A DNA stretch of 64,000 nucleotides, taken from Aliisedimentitalea scapharcae (GTDB lineage Bacteria > Pseudomonadota > Alphaproteobacteria > Rhodobacterales > Rhodobacteraceae). Where the stretch lies: NCBI RefSeq assembly GCF_045277565.1, contig NZ_CP123584.1, forward strand, positions 2,294,001-2,358,000. The letters are read 5' to 3'. Under the pieces are notes generated by a model that saw only the letters and a list, made by a program, of their open reading frames with translations, made no database searches and was not told where the DNA came from. The translations under genes were made by a program, and so were the position numbers. Shown in pieces: positions 25,011 through 33,515 of this stretch. Each line of letters starts with the position of its first letter. Position 1 is the first letter of the stretch.

Positions 25011-27056
25011 TCAGCCGCGGCGACGGCGACGACGTCCGCCACCGGCCTCGCCATCCCCACCGCCGGTGTTGAAGTTCACCTGAGGCAGCGTCACCACCTC
25101 GGCGAGGATCGGAAAGGGTTCTGCCGAATTCGGCAGCGCCGAAGCATTGACGAAATGTTCCTGAAAACGTGGCTCAACCGCGGTTTCGATTTTTTCGATC
25201 TGGCGTACGGTCTCTTCGATCTCTCCGCGCGCCTTGGTGTTGAGCAGGGCAATCCGTGCGCCCGTTCCGGCGGCGTTCCCTGCCGATGTCACCTTGTCCA
25301 ATTCACAATCGGGGATCATGCCTAGAACCATGGCATGTTTGGCGCTGATATGGGCCCCAAAGGCCCCGGCCAGCACCACCCGGTCCACATTCTGAACATC
25401 GAATTTATCCATCAACAGACGTGCACCGGAATACAACGCCGCCTTGGCCATTTGAATGGCGCGGATGTCGGGGTTGGTCACGGTGATGGTTGGACCACCT
25501 TCGGCAGATCCATCCCACAGCAGATAGGCATTGGTGCGCCCGTCCTGAACACAGCGCGGCGTCCCGACCTGTTCGGCTGATCCGATCAGACCGCTGGCAT
25601 CGACGATACCGGCCATGCGCATTTCGGCGATAACCTCGATAATGCCCGAGCCACAGATACCGCTGATGCCGGTGGTGGCAATGGCCTGATCAAATCCGTC
25701 TTCGTCGGACCAGATGTCCGAACCGATGACCCGGAACCGCGGCTCCTTGGTTTCGGGGTTGATTTCGACCCGTTCAATGGCACCCGGTGCCGCACGCTGG
25801 CCGCTGGAGATCTGTGCGCCCTCAAAAGCAGGGCCAGTGGGCGATGAACAGGCCAACACCTTGTTCTTGTTGCCCAGCAGGATTTCGGCATTGGTGCCCA
25901 CGTCGACGACCAAAACCAAGTCTTCGGATTTATCCGGTGCCTCGGACAACGCCACCGCAGCGGCATCCGCCCCTACGTGTCCTGCGATGCAAGGCAGCAA
26001 ATAGACGCGGGCGGCCGGGTGGATGTTCAGGTCCAGCTCCACCGCGCGCAGCGACAGCGCATTCGACGTGGCCAATGCAAACGGTGCCTGACCCAATTCG
26101 AACGGATCAATCCCAAGGAACAGATGATGCATGACCGGGTTGCACACAAACACCGCATCCACGATCAGCGCCTTGTCAATCTCGGCCTCAGAAGCGATCT
26201 GAACAAACAGCGCATTCATGCCTTCGCGCACGGCGTTGGTCATCTCCTGATCGCCACCCTTGTTCATCATCGAATAACTGACCCGGCTCATGAGATCTTC
26301 GCCAAAGCGGATCTGTGGGTTCATGATACCGCTGGAGGCCACGACCTCGCCGGTTTGCAGGTCGCACAGATGCGCCGCGATGGTGGTGGACCCAAGGTCA
26401 ACCGCCAACCCGTAGATCGAACCTTCGTAATAGCCGGGCCAGATGTGCATGATCTTGGGCGGGTGATTGTCATCACCCAGATGCACGGCCACGGTGACCT
26501 TCCAGCCGCCCTTGCGCAGGATCGGCTGCATACATTGCAGGATGTGCAGATCGGTCTGCACGTTTTTCAGTTCCCACTGAACGTCCAGCGCTTCGATCAG
26601 ACGTTCCATATCGCCCGACGGTTTGTGCATGTCGGGTTCTTCGACCTCGACATAGAACAGGCGGGTGGACGGGTTCATGATGATGTCACGCGCCTCGGCG
26701 CGTTTGCGCACCACCTGACGGTGAACCTGGCTTTCTGGAGGAACGTCGATGACCACATCGCCTTCGACTTTGGCCTGACAGCCCAGACGGCGGCCATCAA
26801 TCAGCCCACGCTTGTCCTTGTAACGCTGTTCAACCTTGTTCCATTCGCTCAGCGCGTCGTCCTGTACGGTGACGCCGTGTTTGGAAAATTCGCCATAGGA
26901 CGGGGTGATCTGACATTTCGAGCAGATGCCGCGGCCGCCGCAAACGGAATCGAGATCGACTCCCAATTGGCGGGCTGCTGTCAGGACCGGGGTGCCGACA
27001 GGAAAATGCCCGCGCTTGCCGGACGGGGTGAATACGACGAGGGGATCGGTGGTCAT
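25011..27056 (-). CDS. RACo-like protein: [2Fe-2S] ferredoxin fused to ASKHA (DUF4445) domain
   Basis: 681 aa. Residues ~1-100 form a [2Fe-2S] ferredoxin domain with Cys39, Cys45, Cys48 and Cys93; residues ~215-640 form the ASKHA-fold domain (YGLAVDLGSTTIAAHL, VLVVDVGTNAEILLGN, VVLAGAFGAHISAKHA). Proteins of this architecture (RACo, RamA-like) use ATP to reduce inactive Co(II) corrinoid on methyl-transfer proteins. No corrinoid protein or methyltransferase lies in the neighbouring sequence. The tail is unusual: Gly-rich then six arginines. AGAAGG lies about nine bases before the ATG. Confidence 0.9.
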   Translation of the reverse strand: MTTDPLVVFTPSGKRGHFPVGTPVLTAARQLGVDLDSVCGGRGICSKCQITPSYGEFSKHGVTVQDDALSEWNKVEQRYKDKRGLIDGRRLGCQAKVEGDVVIDVPPESQVHRQVVRKRAEARDIIMNPSTRLFYVEVEEPDMHKPSGDMERLIEALDVQWELKNVQTDLHILQCMQPILRKGGWKVTVAVHLGDDNHPPKIMHIWPGYYEGSIYGLAVDLGSTTIAAHLCDLQTGEVVASSGIMNPQIRFGEDLMSRVSYSMMNKGGDQEMTNAVREGMNALFVQIASEAEIDKALIVDAVFVCNPVMHHLFLGIDPFELGQAPFALATSNALSLRAVELDLNIHPAARVYLLPCIAGHVGADAAAVALSEAPDKSEDLVLVVDVGTNAEILLGNKNKVLACSSPTGPAFEGAQISSGQRAAPGAIERVEINPETKEPRFRVIGSDIWSDEDGFDQAIATTGISGICGSGIIEVIAEMRMAGIVDASGLIGSAEQVGTPRCVQDGRTNAYLLWDGSAEGGPTITVTNPDIRAIQMAKAALYSGARLLMDKFDVQNVDRVVLAGAFGAHISAKHAMVLGMIPDCELDKVTSAGNAAGTGARIALLNTKARGEIEETVRQIEKIETAVEPRFQEHFVNASALPNSAEPFPILAEVVTLPQVNFNTGGGDGEAGGGRRRRRRG

Positions 27057-27072
27057 TCGTCTGCCTTCTTTT

Positions 27073-27108
27073 TTGCGCGTGTTGCGCGAACAATATGGTG
27101 TTGCGCAA
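27073..27108. promoter_or_regulatory. TTGCGC repeats upstream of the RACo-like gene
   Basis: TTGCGC occurs at 27073, 27082 and 27101. The last two, in the form TTGCGCGAACA-ATATGG-TGTTGCGCAA, make an inverted repeat with a one-base bulge. It lies 25-50 bases upstream of the RACo-like start, where an operator would be expected. The rest of the 318-base gap to 27375 contains an 8-bp inverted repeat (CCGGTGTT at 27245, AACACCGG at 27278) without a T-run, and no gene I can support. Confidence 0.4.
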
Positions 27109-27374
27109 AAAGGAAAAGGCAGTCGGCGTCACTTTCTGGTTCGTGGGCGGCATTTGTGCAGAAAACTTGTGGATCAAATGTGCCTTTGCCGAGTGAAACC
27201 AGATAGGAAAGGCGCTGAATCACGATAAGTGAACGGAATCAGCACCGGTGTTGACCTTTGGGGCCGTGGTTTCAAAAAACACCGGAAAATTGCTGGAGTC
27301 ACGCCCAATTCTGAACAGATTTCAGGAGCCATTTGGCACCATTGTTGAAGTGATTTTTGTAAAGGGTTCAATAC

Positions 27375-27893
27375 ATGGATTTTGGTTTTGATGTATCGGC
27401 GGCGGCTGCGGGTGTGTCCCAGGCGTCCGATGGGGTTTCAGGAAAATTCACTGTTATTATGATCATTGCCGCGGTTGGTATGCTGGGGCGCTCCTTGTTT
27501 GTGGCTTTTGGCTCTAGTCTAAGAATATCCAACCCACTCAAAGCTTTGTCAGGTATTGCAATGATTTTGGCGGCATTCGTCATCATGTTCGGTGGTATGG
27601 TTCTGGTCGGCAAAGGCCAAAGTATGTTGTTGATGGTACAACGCAATGTCGTCGATCCTTTTGTGGTTTCGGTACTGGATCGTGACAGCTGTGATCTGCA
27701 TAGTGGTGCCTATTGCGTCATCGTGTTTGAACAAGACCGGGAACGTGTGGTGAATTGGCATGACCACCGGGTCGATATGTTTGCACTGGTCAACCCGCCC
27801 AACGGCTCTGTGTTCCACACCGAACGTCCCCGCAGTCGGCCGCAGATCATTGTTCAGGGTGACGAGGCGGAAACTACACAACCGATATTCTGA
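27375..27893 (+). CDS. Small membrane protein of unknown function
   Basis: 172 aa. Two predicted membrane segments, ~25-45 (FTVIMIIAAVGMLGRSLFV) and ~58-80 (LSGIAMILAAFVIMFGGMVLV), then a ~90-residue soluble tail that contains two cysteines (DSCDLHSGAYC) and ends in an acidic stretch. No family recognised. AAAGGG lies nine bases before the ATG. It stands alone between the RACo-like gene (divergent) and guaB. Confidence 0.75.
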   Translation: MDFGFDVSAAAAGVSQASDGVSGKFTVIMIIAAVGMLGRSLFVAFGSSLRISNPLKALSGIAMILAAFVIMFGGMVLVGKGQSMLLMVQRNVVDPFVVSVLDRDSCDLHSGAYCVIVFEQDRERVVNWHDHRVDMFALVNPPNGSVFHTERPRSRPQIIVQGDEAETTQPIF

Positions 27894-28000
27894 CGATCTG
27901 TCACGTTCGGGCGCAAAATAAGCCTCAAACAACCCTTTCCCCTGCTTTCGATCCGTGCGATAGGGTGGCCGCCAAACGGGGCTATGCATGGGGATGACAA

Positions 28001-29449
28001 ATGCAGATTCGTGAGGCGTTTACCTTTGATGATGTTTTGCTGGTGCCAGGGGCATCTGACGTGCTGCCAAGCACGGCGGATACGCGCACCAATGTGACGC
28101 AGTCGATTTCGTTGAACATCCCGCTGCTCAGTTCGGCGATGGACACCGTAACCGAAGCGCGCATGGCCATCGCAATGGCCCAGGCAGGCGGTATGGGCGT
28201 GATTCACAAGAACCTGGATGCCGACGAGCAGGCACGCCAGGTGCGCCGGGTCAAACGGTTTGAATCGGGGATTGTTTACAACCCGATCACCCTGACTGCG
28301 GATCAGACCCTGGCCGATGCCAAGGCGCTGCAGGAACGTTACCGCGTCACCGGCTTCCCGGTGGTGGACAGCGCTGGCCGGGTCGTCGGCATCGTGACCA
28401 ACCGCGACATGCGTTTTGCCAGCGATGACAATACCCCGGTCAGTGTGATGATGACATCGGACAATCTGGCGATGTTGCAGGAACCGGCCGAGCTCGAAGA
28501 AGCCAAGTCGATGATGCGGGCACGCCGGATCGAAAAGCTGCTGGTGGTGGATGGTCAGGGCAAACTGACCGGCCTGTTGACGCTGAAAGATACCGAACAG
28601 GCCGTGCTGAACCCCACCGCCTGCAAGGATGATCTGGGTCGGTTGCGGGTCGCGGCGGCGTCCTCTGTCGGTGACAGCGGATTTGCCCGGTCCGAGGCGC
28701 TGATTGATGCGGGTGTGGATATTGTGGTGGTCGACACTGCGCACGGCCATTCCGCAGGCGTGATCGAAGCAGTGAAACGGATCAAAGCCCAATCCAATGC
28801 GGTCCAGGTGATTGCGGGTAACGTCGCCACAGGCGAAGCCACCCGTGCGCTGATCGACGCGGGCGCGGACGCGATCAAGGTTGGTATTGGACCCGGATCC
28901 ATCTGTACCACCCGTATGGTGGCGGGTGTGGGCGTGCCCCAGCTGACTGCGATCATGGATTGCGCGGCTGCGGCCGGAAATGTCCCTGTGATCGCTGACG
29001 GAGGCATCAAATTCTCGGGCGACTTTGCCAAGGCCATCGCCGCTGGTGCATCCTGTGCCATGGTAGGGTCGATGATCGCCGGGACTGATGAATCCCCGGG
29101 TGAAGTCATCCTGTATCAGGGCCGGTCTTTCAAATCCTATCGTGGCATGGGCAGCTTGGGGGCCATGGCGCGGGGGTCGGCGGATCGCTACTTCCAAAAG
29201 GACGCGGCCAGCGACAAGCTGGTGCCCGAAGGGATCGAAGGGCAGGTGCCTTACAAAGGTGCGGCCAGCGCCGTGATTCACCAATTGGTAGGCGGCCTGC
29301 GTGCGGCGATGGGCTATACCGGCTGTGCCACTGTTGCCGAAATGCGCTCGAACTGTCAGTTCGTGAAAATCACCGGTGCTGGTCTGACCGAAAGCCATGT
29401 GCATGACGTCCAGATCACCCGCGAAAGCCCGAACTACCGGATCGGATAA
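28001..29449 (+). CDS. guaB: IMP dehydrogenase
   Basis: NAD-dependent oxidation of IMP to XMP, the committed step to guanine nucleotides. 482 aa. The N-terminus is EAFTFDDVLLVPG; two CBS domains lie at ~95-205; the catalytic loop is GIGPGSICTTR with the active-site Cys; the flap region carries YRGMGSLGAM, and FQKDAASDKLVPEGIEGQVPY follows. GGGGATGACAA precedes the ATG. Confidence 0.98.
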   Translation: MQIREAFTFDDVLLVPGASDVLPSTADTRTNVTQSISLNIPLLSSAMDTVTEARMAIAMAQAGGMGVIHKNLDADEQARQVRRVKRFESGIVYNPITLTADQTLADAKALQERYRVTGFPVVDSAGRVVGIVTNRDMRFASDDNTPVSVMMTSDNLAMLQEPAELEEAKSMMRARRIEKLLVVDGQGKLTGLLTLKDTEQAVLNPTACKDDLGRLRVAAASSVGDSGFARSEALIDAGVDIVVVDTAHGHSAGVIEAVKRIKAQSNAVQVIAGNVATGEATRALIDAGADAIKVGIGPGSICTTRMVAGVGVPQLTAIMDCAAAAGNVPVIADGGIKFSGDFAKAIAAGASCAMVGSMIAGTDESPGEVILYQGRSFKSYRGMGSLGAMARGSADRYFQKDAASDKLVPEGIEGQVPYKGAASAVIHQLVGGLRAAMGYTGCATVAEMRSNCQFVKITGAGLTESHVHDVQITRESPNYRIG

Positions 29450-29460
29450 ACACGGGTGCG

Positions 29461-29492
29461 TGGCTGATGTGGGAAAGACCCCGCATCAGCCA
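29461..29492 (+). terminator. Hairpin after guaB
   Basis: Near-perfect 13-bp stem TGGCTGATGTGGG / CCCGCATCAGCCA (one G-T pair) with a 6-base loop, 12 bases after the stop. No T-run follows, so termination may depend on Rho or the hairpin may protect the 3' end. Confidence 0.6.
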
Positions 29493-29636
29493 AAGCGCGC
29501 AATGGATCATGACTGTCTCGCCCAATCTGATGCAAAACAGATAGCGTTTGAGCGTGACTGATGCCGATTCTAGCTTGTGCTCGAATTTGCTGTTGGACAG
29601 AGAAAGTGTCGTTATACGCAAAAATTCATTGTGTTC

Positions 29637-29665
29637 TTGATTGGTTCTTCGGGATTTGGTGTAAT
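29637..29665 (+). promoter_or_regulatory. Promoter of the restriction-modification pair
   Basis: TTGATT, a 17-base spacer and TGTAAT fit a sigma-70-type promoter. The -10 ends 23 bases before the TTG start codon, giving a very short leader with the GGGAGG ribosome-binding site. Confidence 0.6.
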
Positions 29666-29688
29666 CGGTTTCAAAACGGGAGGCAAAC

Positions 29689-30834
29689 TTGGGCAGTTTC
29701 TATGAATTCTTTGCAGGCGGCGGGATGGCGCGTGCAGGATTGGGGGCTGGCTGGGATTGTCTGCTTGCCAATGACTTTGATCGAAAAAAAGGTGCCACCT
29801 ACGCCAGGAACTGGGGCGATGATCATCTGGTCGTCGATGACATCCGCAATATTGCGCCCGATGACATGCGTGGGACCCCGGATCTGGTTTGGGGGTCGTT
29901 TCCCTGTCAGGATTTGTCTTTGGCCGGGGGCGGCGCAGGTTTGCGAGGTGACAGGTCAGGTACCTTCTGGCCGTTCATTCATCACATCCAAGTTCTAAAG
30001 GACGAAGGGCGGGAGCCTTCGATCATTGCCCTGGAAAATGTTCTTGGGACGTTGACGTCTCATAAGGGCAAGGATTTCAACACCATCTGCGAGGCTCTTT
30101 CAAACCTGGGGTACAAATTCGGGGCAATCGTTGCGGATGCGGCGCATTTCATTCCCCAGTCCCGGCCCAGATTGTTTATCGTTGCAGTTCGGGACGGGCT
30201 TGGGGTGTCAGGTCTTGTTGCGTCCGAGGGGCCGATGGCACCTTGGCACACAAGGGGGCTGAGGAATGCGTTCGAACGTCTTTCAGATGACCTGAAAGCA
30301 AATTGGTTGTGGTGGAGAATGCCTACACCACCGAAACGCAACGCAAAGTTCGCGGATCTTGTCGAGGACAATCCGACGTCTGTCAAATGGCACACGTCTT
30401 CTGAAACCACCGCCCTGCTGTCGATGATGTCAGAAGTGAACCTGGCCAAGGTCGAAACCGCGAAGGCGGCGGGCGTGAAGATGGTTGGAACAATCTACAA
30501 GAGAACCAGGCACGAACATGGGATCAAAGTCCAACGGGCCGAAATCCGATTTGACGAGATTGCAGGGTGTTTGAGAACGCCAGCAGGCGGATCTTCGCGA
30601 CAATTGATCATGGTGGTCGATGGCGACAAAATCCGATCCCGGCTCATCTCTACACGAGAAACTGCACGCTTGATGGGGCTTGATGACAGCTATGCGCTCC
30701 CCGATCGCTATAACGAGGCCTATCACCTGACCGGTGATGGCGTGGCTGTTCCAGTCGTGCGATACATTGCGCAACATCTGTTCGAAAAGATACTCATGGA
30801 AAAAGAAGCGACCAAGAGGCGAGCAAAAGCGTGA
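29689..30834 (+). CDS. DNA (cytosine-5)-methyltransferase of a type II restriction-modification system
   Basis: 381 aa. C5-methylase motifs appear in order: motif I FYEFFAGGGMARAGLG (4-19), motif IV FPCQDLSLAG with catalytic Cys73, motif VI ENV (117-119), motif VIII QSRPR (158-162), and motifs IX-X near TRETARLMGL and GDGVAVPVVRYIAQHL at the end. The target-recognition region between ~165 and 320 has no specificity I can name. Translation starts at TTG, fixed by an excellent GGGAGG seven bases upstream and by motif I beginning at once. It overlaps the nuclease gene by four bases (GTGA). The pair sits between guaB and an RNA methyltransferase gene. Confidence 0.93.
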   Translation: MGSFYEFFAGGGMARAGLGAGWDCLLANDFDRKKGATYARNWGDDHLVVDDIRNIAPDDMRGTPDLVWGSFPCQDLSLAGGGAGLRGDRSGTFWPFIHHIQVLKDEGREPSIIALENVLGTLTSHKGKDFNTICEALSNLGYKFGAIVADAAHFIPQSRPRLFIVAVRDGLGVSGLVASEGPMAPWHTRGLRNAFERLSDDLKANWLWWRMPTPPKRNAKFADLVEDNPTSVKWHTSSETTALLSMMSEVNLAKVETAKAAGVKMVGTIYKRTRHEHGIKVQRAEIRFDEIAGCLRTPAGGSSRQLIMVVDGDKIRSRLISTRETARLMGLDDSYALPDRYNEAYHLTGDGVAVPVVRYIAQHLFEKILMEKEATKRRAKA

Positions 30835-31688
30835 GCGAAATCCCCTGCGAAAAGAACGAAGAGCTACGACAGAAAATCCTGGAGTTTGCCGAGGTTCTGA
30901 AAACCGAGTCACACAAACTCGGTGATCATGGTTTGGATGAAAAAGATTTCTATCAGTCAGGCCTTTTTCGTGGGACGATTGAAAGGATCAGAGGGCAGTT
31001 TTCTGCTTCGATGAAAGAGAAACGCGATTTTGTGGCGTTGATACTTGGCCACATGGAGACCCGTGGCTTTATCGCAGGGTGGGGCTCGGCAGGCGAATCC
31101 AACAGGCATGACTATTTTGTTGAACTCAATACAGGTCGGACGGCCATCATCGAGTTGAAAGGCTGCCTGGACGGAAACAACACGAACATTTTTGAACGCC
31201 CGCCTCATGCGGATGAATTCATAATCTGGAGCGTTTGCAGCAATCCTGGAGCCGATCCCAGACACAATGTCTGGTCGGGTATCCATACACGATTGAGCGC
31301 CGAAATGATCGACCGCAACCAGAGAATTGATGGGCTCGTGGTTTGGGATTGGATCTGCGGGACAAGCGCCAGGCCATGTCCAAAAATCAGTGCCGATGAA
31401 ACCCGATTGACAGATGTCGGGCGATACCGGATTCCTCCGCCGTGTATCTACCTGTTTCCAGGAACCGTCCCCAGTCCCAGGAACAACCCCAACCCACGGG
31501 TCAATGGGATTGATGATGTGGGGATCTTGAAGGCAATGCACGATTGTTTTGGTGGCGCTGAGAGCGAGCTCAATCATGTTGAAATTGAAGTCGCATATCA
31601 GGGAGTTGATACCGTTCGGAAGACCTCCATAAAACGTGGTGGAATTGTTCGTAAAACAACAGATCCAACGCCCATTAGACGGTCTTAG
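30831..31688 (+). CDS. Putative type II restriction endonuclease (PD-(D/E)xK)
   Basis: 285 aa, starting at a GTG that overlaps the methyltransferase stop. A nuclease core is suggested by Asp94 (HDYFVEL) followed after 14 residues by IIELKG (Glu108, Lys110), the spacing and hydrophobic setting of a PD-(D/E)xK site. The next part, DGLVVWDWICGT, could be a further core strand. The N-terminal ~85 residues are charged and helical. No named endonuclease is recognisable; the call rests on the motif plus coupling to a cytosine methylase. The tail is basic (RKTTDPTPIRRS). It could instead be a nuclease of another kind. Confidence 0.7.
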   Translation: MSEIPCEKNEELRQKILEFAEVLKTESHKLGDHGLDEKDFYQSGLFRGTIERIRGQFSASMKEKRDFVALILGHMETRGFIAGWGSAGESNRHDYFVELNTGRTAIIELKGCLDGNNTNIFERPPHADEFIIWSVCSNPGADPRHNVWSGIHTRLSAEMIDRNQRIDGLVVWDWICGTSARPCPKISADETRLTDVGRYRIPPPCIYLFPGTVPSPRNNPNPRVNGIDDVGILKAMHDCFGGAESELNHVEIEVAYQGVDTVRKTSIKRGGIVRKTTDPTPIRRS

Positions 31689-32005
31689 ATTGTCAGGTCA
31701 GCTTGTGAAACCGCCTGCTTGAATAGGTCGGGTGTGGCGTTTCTAATGAGATGTTGGTCCTGGTCAGGAGCCTGCACGACGCGCAATTGGCAGACAAACT
31801 GTTCGCCCTCCTTGGAGGGTGCGAGGTGAAAGCTGATGCTGTGGCGATATTCTAACAGCAACGTCAGGCCGCTCGCATTGACAACGGCGGGTATTGCGTA
31901 CGACGTGCGGGCGCAAATCGATGCCGACGACCACGAAATGCAAACCTGCAATCCCCTTGAACGAGAGGCTTTTGCAGGCAGGCCGCCTGTAATTCTGCCC
32001 TTCAC
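31685..32005 (-). other. Uncertain reverse-strand open frame convergent with the nuclease gene
   Basis: 106 codons from a GTG at 32005, with no ribosome-binding site. The C-terminal half reads like protein (SISFHLAPSKEGEQFVCQLR, DQDQHLIRNATPDLFKQAVS), while the N-terminal half does not. It is in the same frame as, and separated by one TGA (32015-32017) from, the short frame just upstream, so both may be pieces of one decayed gene. Its stop overlaps the nuclease stop on the other strand. Confidence 0.3.
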
Positions 32006-32014
32006 TATAAGTGC

Positions 32015-32155
32015 TCATTCGAATACTGATGCGCCCGTGAAAGGCAAAGTGATCGAGGCTTTGATGTGCTCTGATGCAAGCAACAAGGCGTTCGCCTTGG
32101 CATCACGGCGCATCAGTTGGTGGTGATAGGTGTGCATCGCGCGCGGATCATCCAT
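32015..32155 (-). pseudogene. Short protein-like frame, possible gene remnant
   Basis: 46 codons from an ATG at 32155 (open to about 32197 without another ATG; a GTG at 32173 is possible). The translation is strongly protein-like: upstream VSLGEVVDRAF, then MDDPRAMHTYHHQLMRR and ANALLLASEHIKASITLPF. I do not recognise the family. It ends at an in-frame TGA three codons before the frame at 31685-32005. With that frame it fills the 548-base gap between the nuclease and the RNA methyltransferase genes; the ~40 bases before 32237 hold nothing else that I can see. Confidence 0.4.
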
Positions 32156-32236
32156 GAAAGCCCGATCTACCACTTCGCCTAAACTGACCTGCCTGTCGCC
32201 ACGCCGGCGTCAGGTCCAACACATTGGGGCACCGTC

Positions 32237-33403
32237 ATGACACCGGCAGCACGTTTGCAGGCAGCGATCGAAATTCTGGAGCAGATCCTGGATGGCAGCG
32301 CTGTGGAACAGGCATTGACCGGATGGGCGCGTCGCAGCCGATATGCCGGATCCAAGGACCGTGCCGCCGTGCGCGATCATGTCTTTTCCTCTGTGCGCCA
32401 AATGAATTCGCATGCTGCATTGGGGGGCGCGCGGACGGGCCGCGGCCTGATCCTGGGCGCGTTGCGTTCGGGGGGGGTGGACCCAGAGCCCCTGTTCACA
32501 GGGGAGCGGCATGCGCCTGCGGCCTTGAGCGAGGGCGAATTTGAGCGTGCCGTGCCGGATCTCTCTATTGTCGACCTCCCGGAATGGTTGTGGGGTGCGT
32601 TTCAAAGCAGCCTGGGAGCGGACAAAGCCCATGACGCCGAACTGGCCTTGAGGGACCGTGCGCCGGTGTTTCTTCGGGTGAATTCGACCAAAGCGTCGGT
32701 TTCACATGCACAGGAGGTTTTGGCCGAGGGCGGGATTGAAACCGTACCCCATCCCAGCGCCAGTACAGCGTTGATCGTCGAACGCGGCGAACGGGCAATC
32801 CGCAATTCCAGACCCTATCTGGATGGGTTGGTTGAACTCCAGGACGGGGCCAGTCAGGCCATTGTGGAACGACTGAACCTGCAAAACGGTATGCGCGTGC
32901 TCGACTATTGCGCCGGAGGCGGTGGCAAGACGCTGGCCATGGCGGCGGCGGCCCGGCTGGAACTGGTTGCACATGACGCGGCCGAGCAACGCCTAAGGGA
33001 TCTTCCCGAACGCGCTAAACGGGCCGGTGCAAAGGTAAAAATTGCAAAAACTCATGATTTGAAGTCGATGGGGCGGTTTGATCTGGTGCTGTGCGATGCG
33101 CCCTGTTCCGGGTCGGGATCCTGGCGGCGTGCGCCCGAAGGAAAATGGCGGCTTACCCCGGATCGGTTTGCTGAATTGCAGGACATCCAGGCGTCGATTC
33201 TGGCGGCCGCAGCGCAGTTGGTCAAACCGGGAGGTGTGTTGAGTTATGCAACCTGTTCTCTCTTGGTGCCCGAAAATTCGGCTCAGGTTGATCGGTTCTT
33301 GGACCATCACCCCGGATGGAGCGTCCATGACACGCATCAGTGGTTCCTTGATGAGGGTACGGACGGTTTTTTCCTCGCGCAGCTACAGGCACCTGCGGCT
33401 TGA
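32237..33403 (+). CDS. RsmB/NOP-family SAM-dependent rRNA (cytosine-C5) methyltransferase
   Basis: 388 aa. The N-terminal helical part (~1-140) is followed by a SAM-binding domain with VLDYCAGGGGKTLAMAA (motif I), DLVLCDAPCSGSGSWRRAPEGKW (motif IV, first conserved Cys) and GGVLSYATCSLLVPENSAQV (motif VI, catalytic Cys). These are hallmarks of the Sun/RsmB/RsmF group, which methylates cytosines in 16S rRNA. The exact target base is not determinable. In roseobacters, from memory, such a gene often directly follows guaB; here the restriction-modification pair intervenes. Confidence 0.92.
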   Translation: MTPAARLQAAIEILEQILDGSAVEQALTGWARRSRYAGSKDRAAVRDHVFSSVRQMNSHAALGGARTGRGLILGALRSGGVDPEPLFTGERHAPAALSEGEFERAVPDLSIVDLPEWLWGAFQSSLGADKAHDAELALRDRAPVFLRVNSTKASVSHAQEVLAEGGIETVPHPSASTALIVERGERAIRNSRPYLDGLVELQDGASQAIVERLNLQNGMRVLDYCAGGGGKTLAMAAAARLELVAHDAAEQRLRDLPERAKRAGAKVKIAKTHDLKSMGRFDLVLCDAPCSGSGSWRRAPEGKWRLTPDRFAELQDIQASILAAAAQLVKPGGVLSYATCSLLVPENSAQVDRFLDHHPGWSVHDTHQWFLDEGTDGFFLAQLQAPAA

Positions 33404-33515
33404 CACACGCAAGAGTTGAGTTGTACCGTCCTCCTGTGCTGGAATGCGAATTAAGCTGGGATTAACTCAAATCGCGCGAAATAGACGCCAGCGAATCCCC
33501 TGACGGAGTATCCTG

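Noticed and set aside
27854..29404. 516-codon reverse-strand frame opposite guaB.
   Set aside because: Antisense shadow; rich in His, Arg and Gly with no recognisable domain.
29461..29492. Riboswitch after guaB or before the restriction pair.
   Set aside because: Only a simple hairpin is present; no conserved riboswitch core could be seen.
31836..32126. Forward 96-codon frame in the gap after the nuclease gene.
   Set aside because: The reverse-strand frame in the same place is much more protein-like, and the forward frame lacks a ribosome-binding site.
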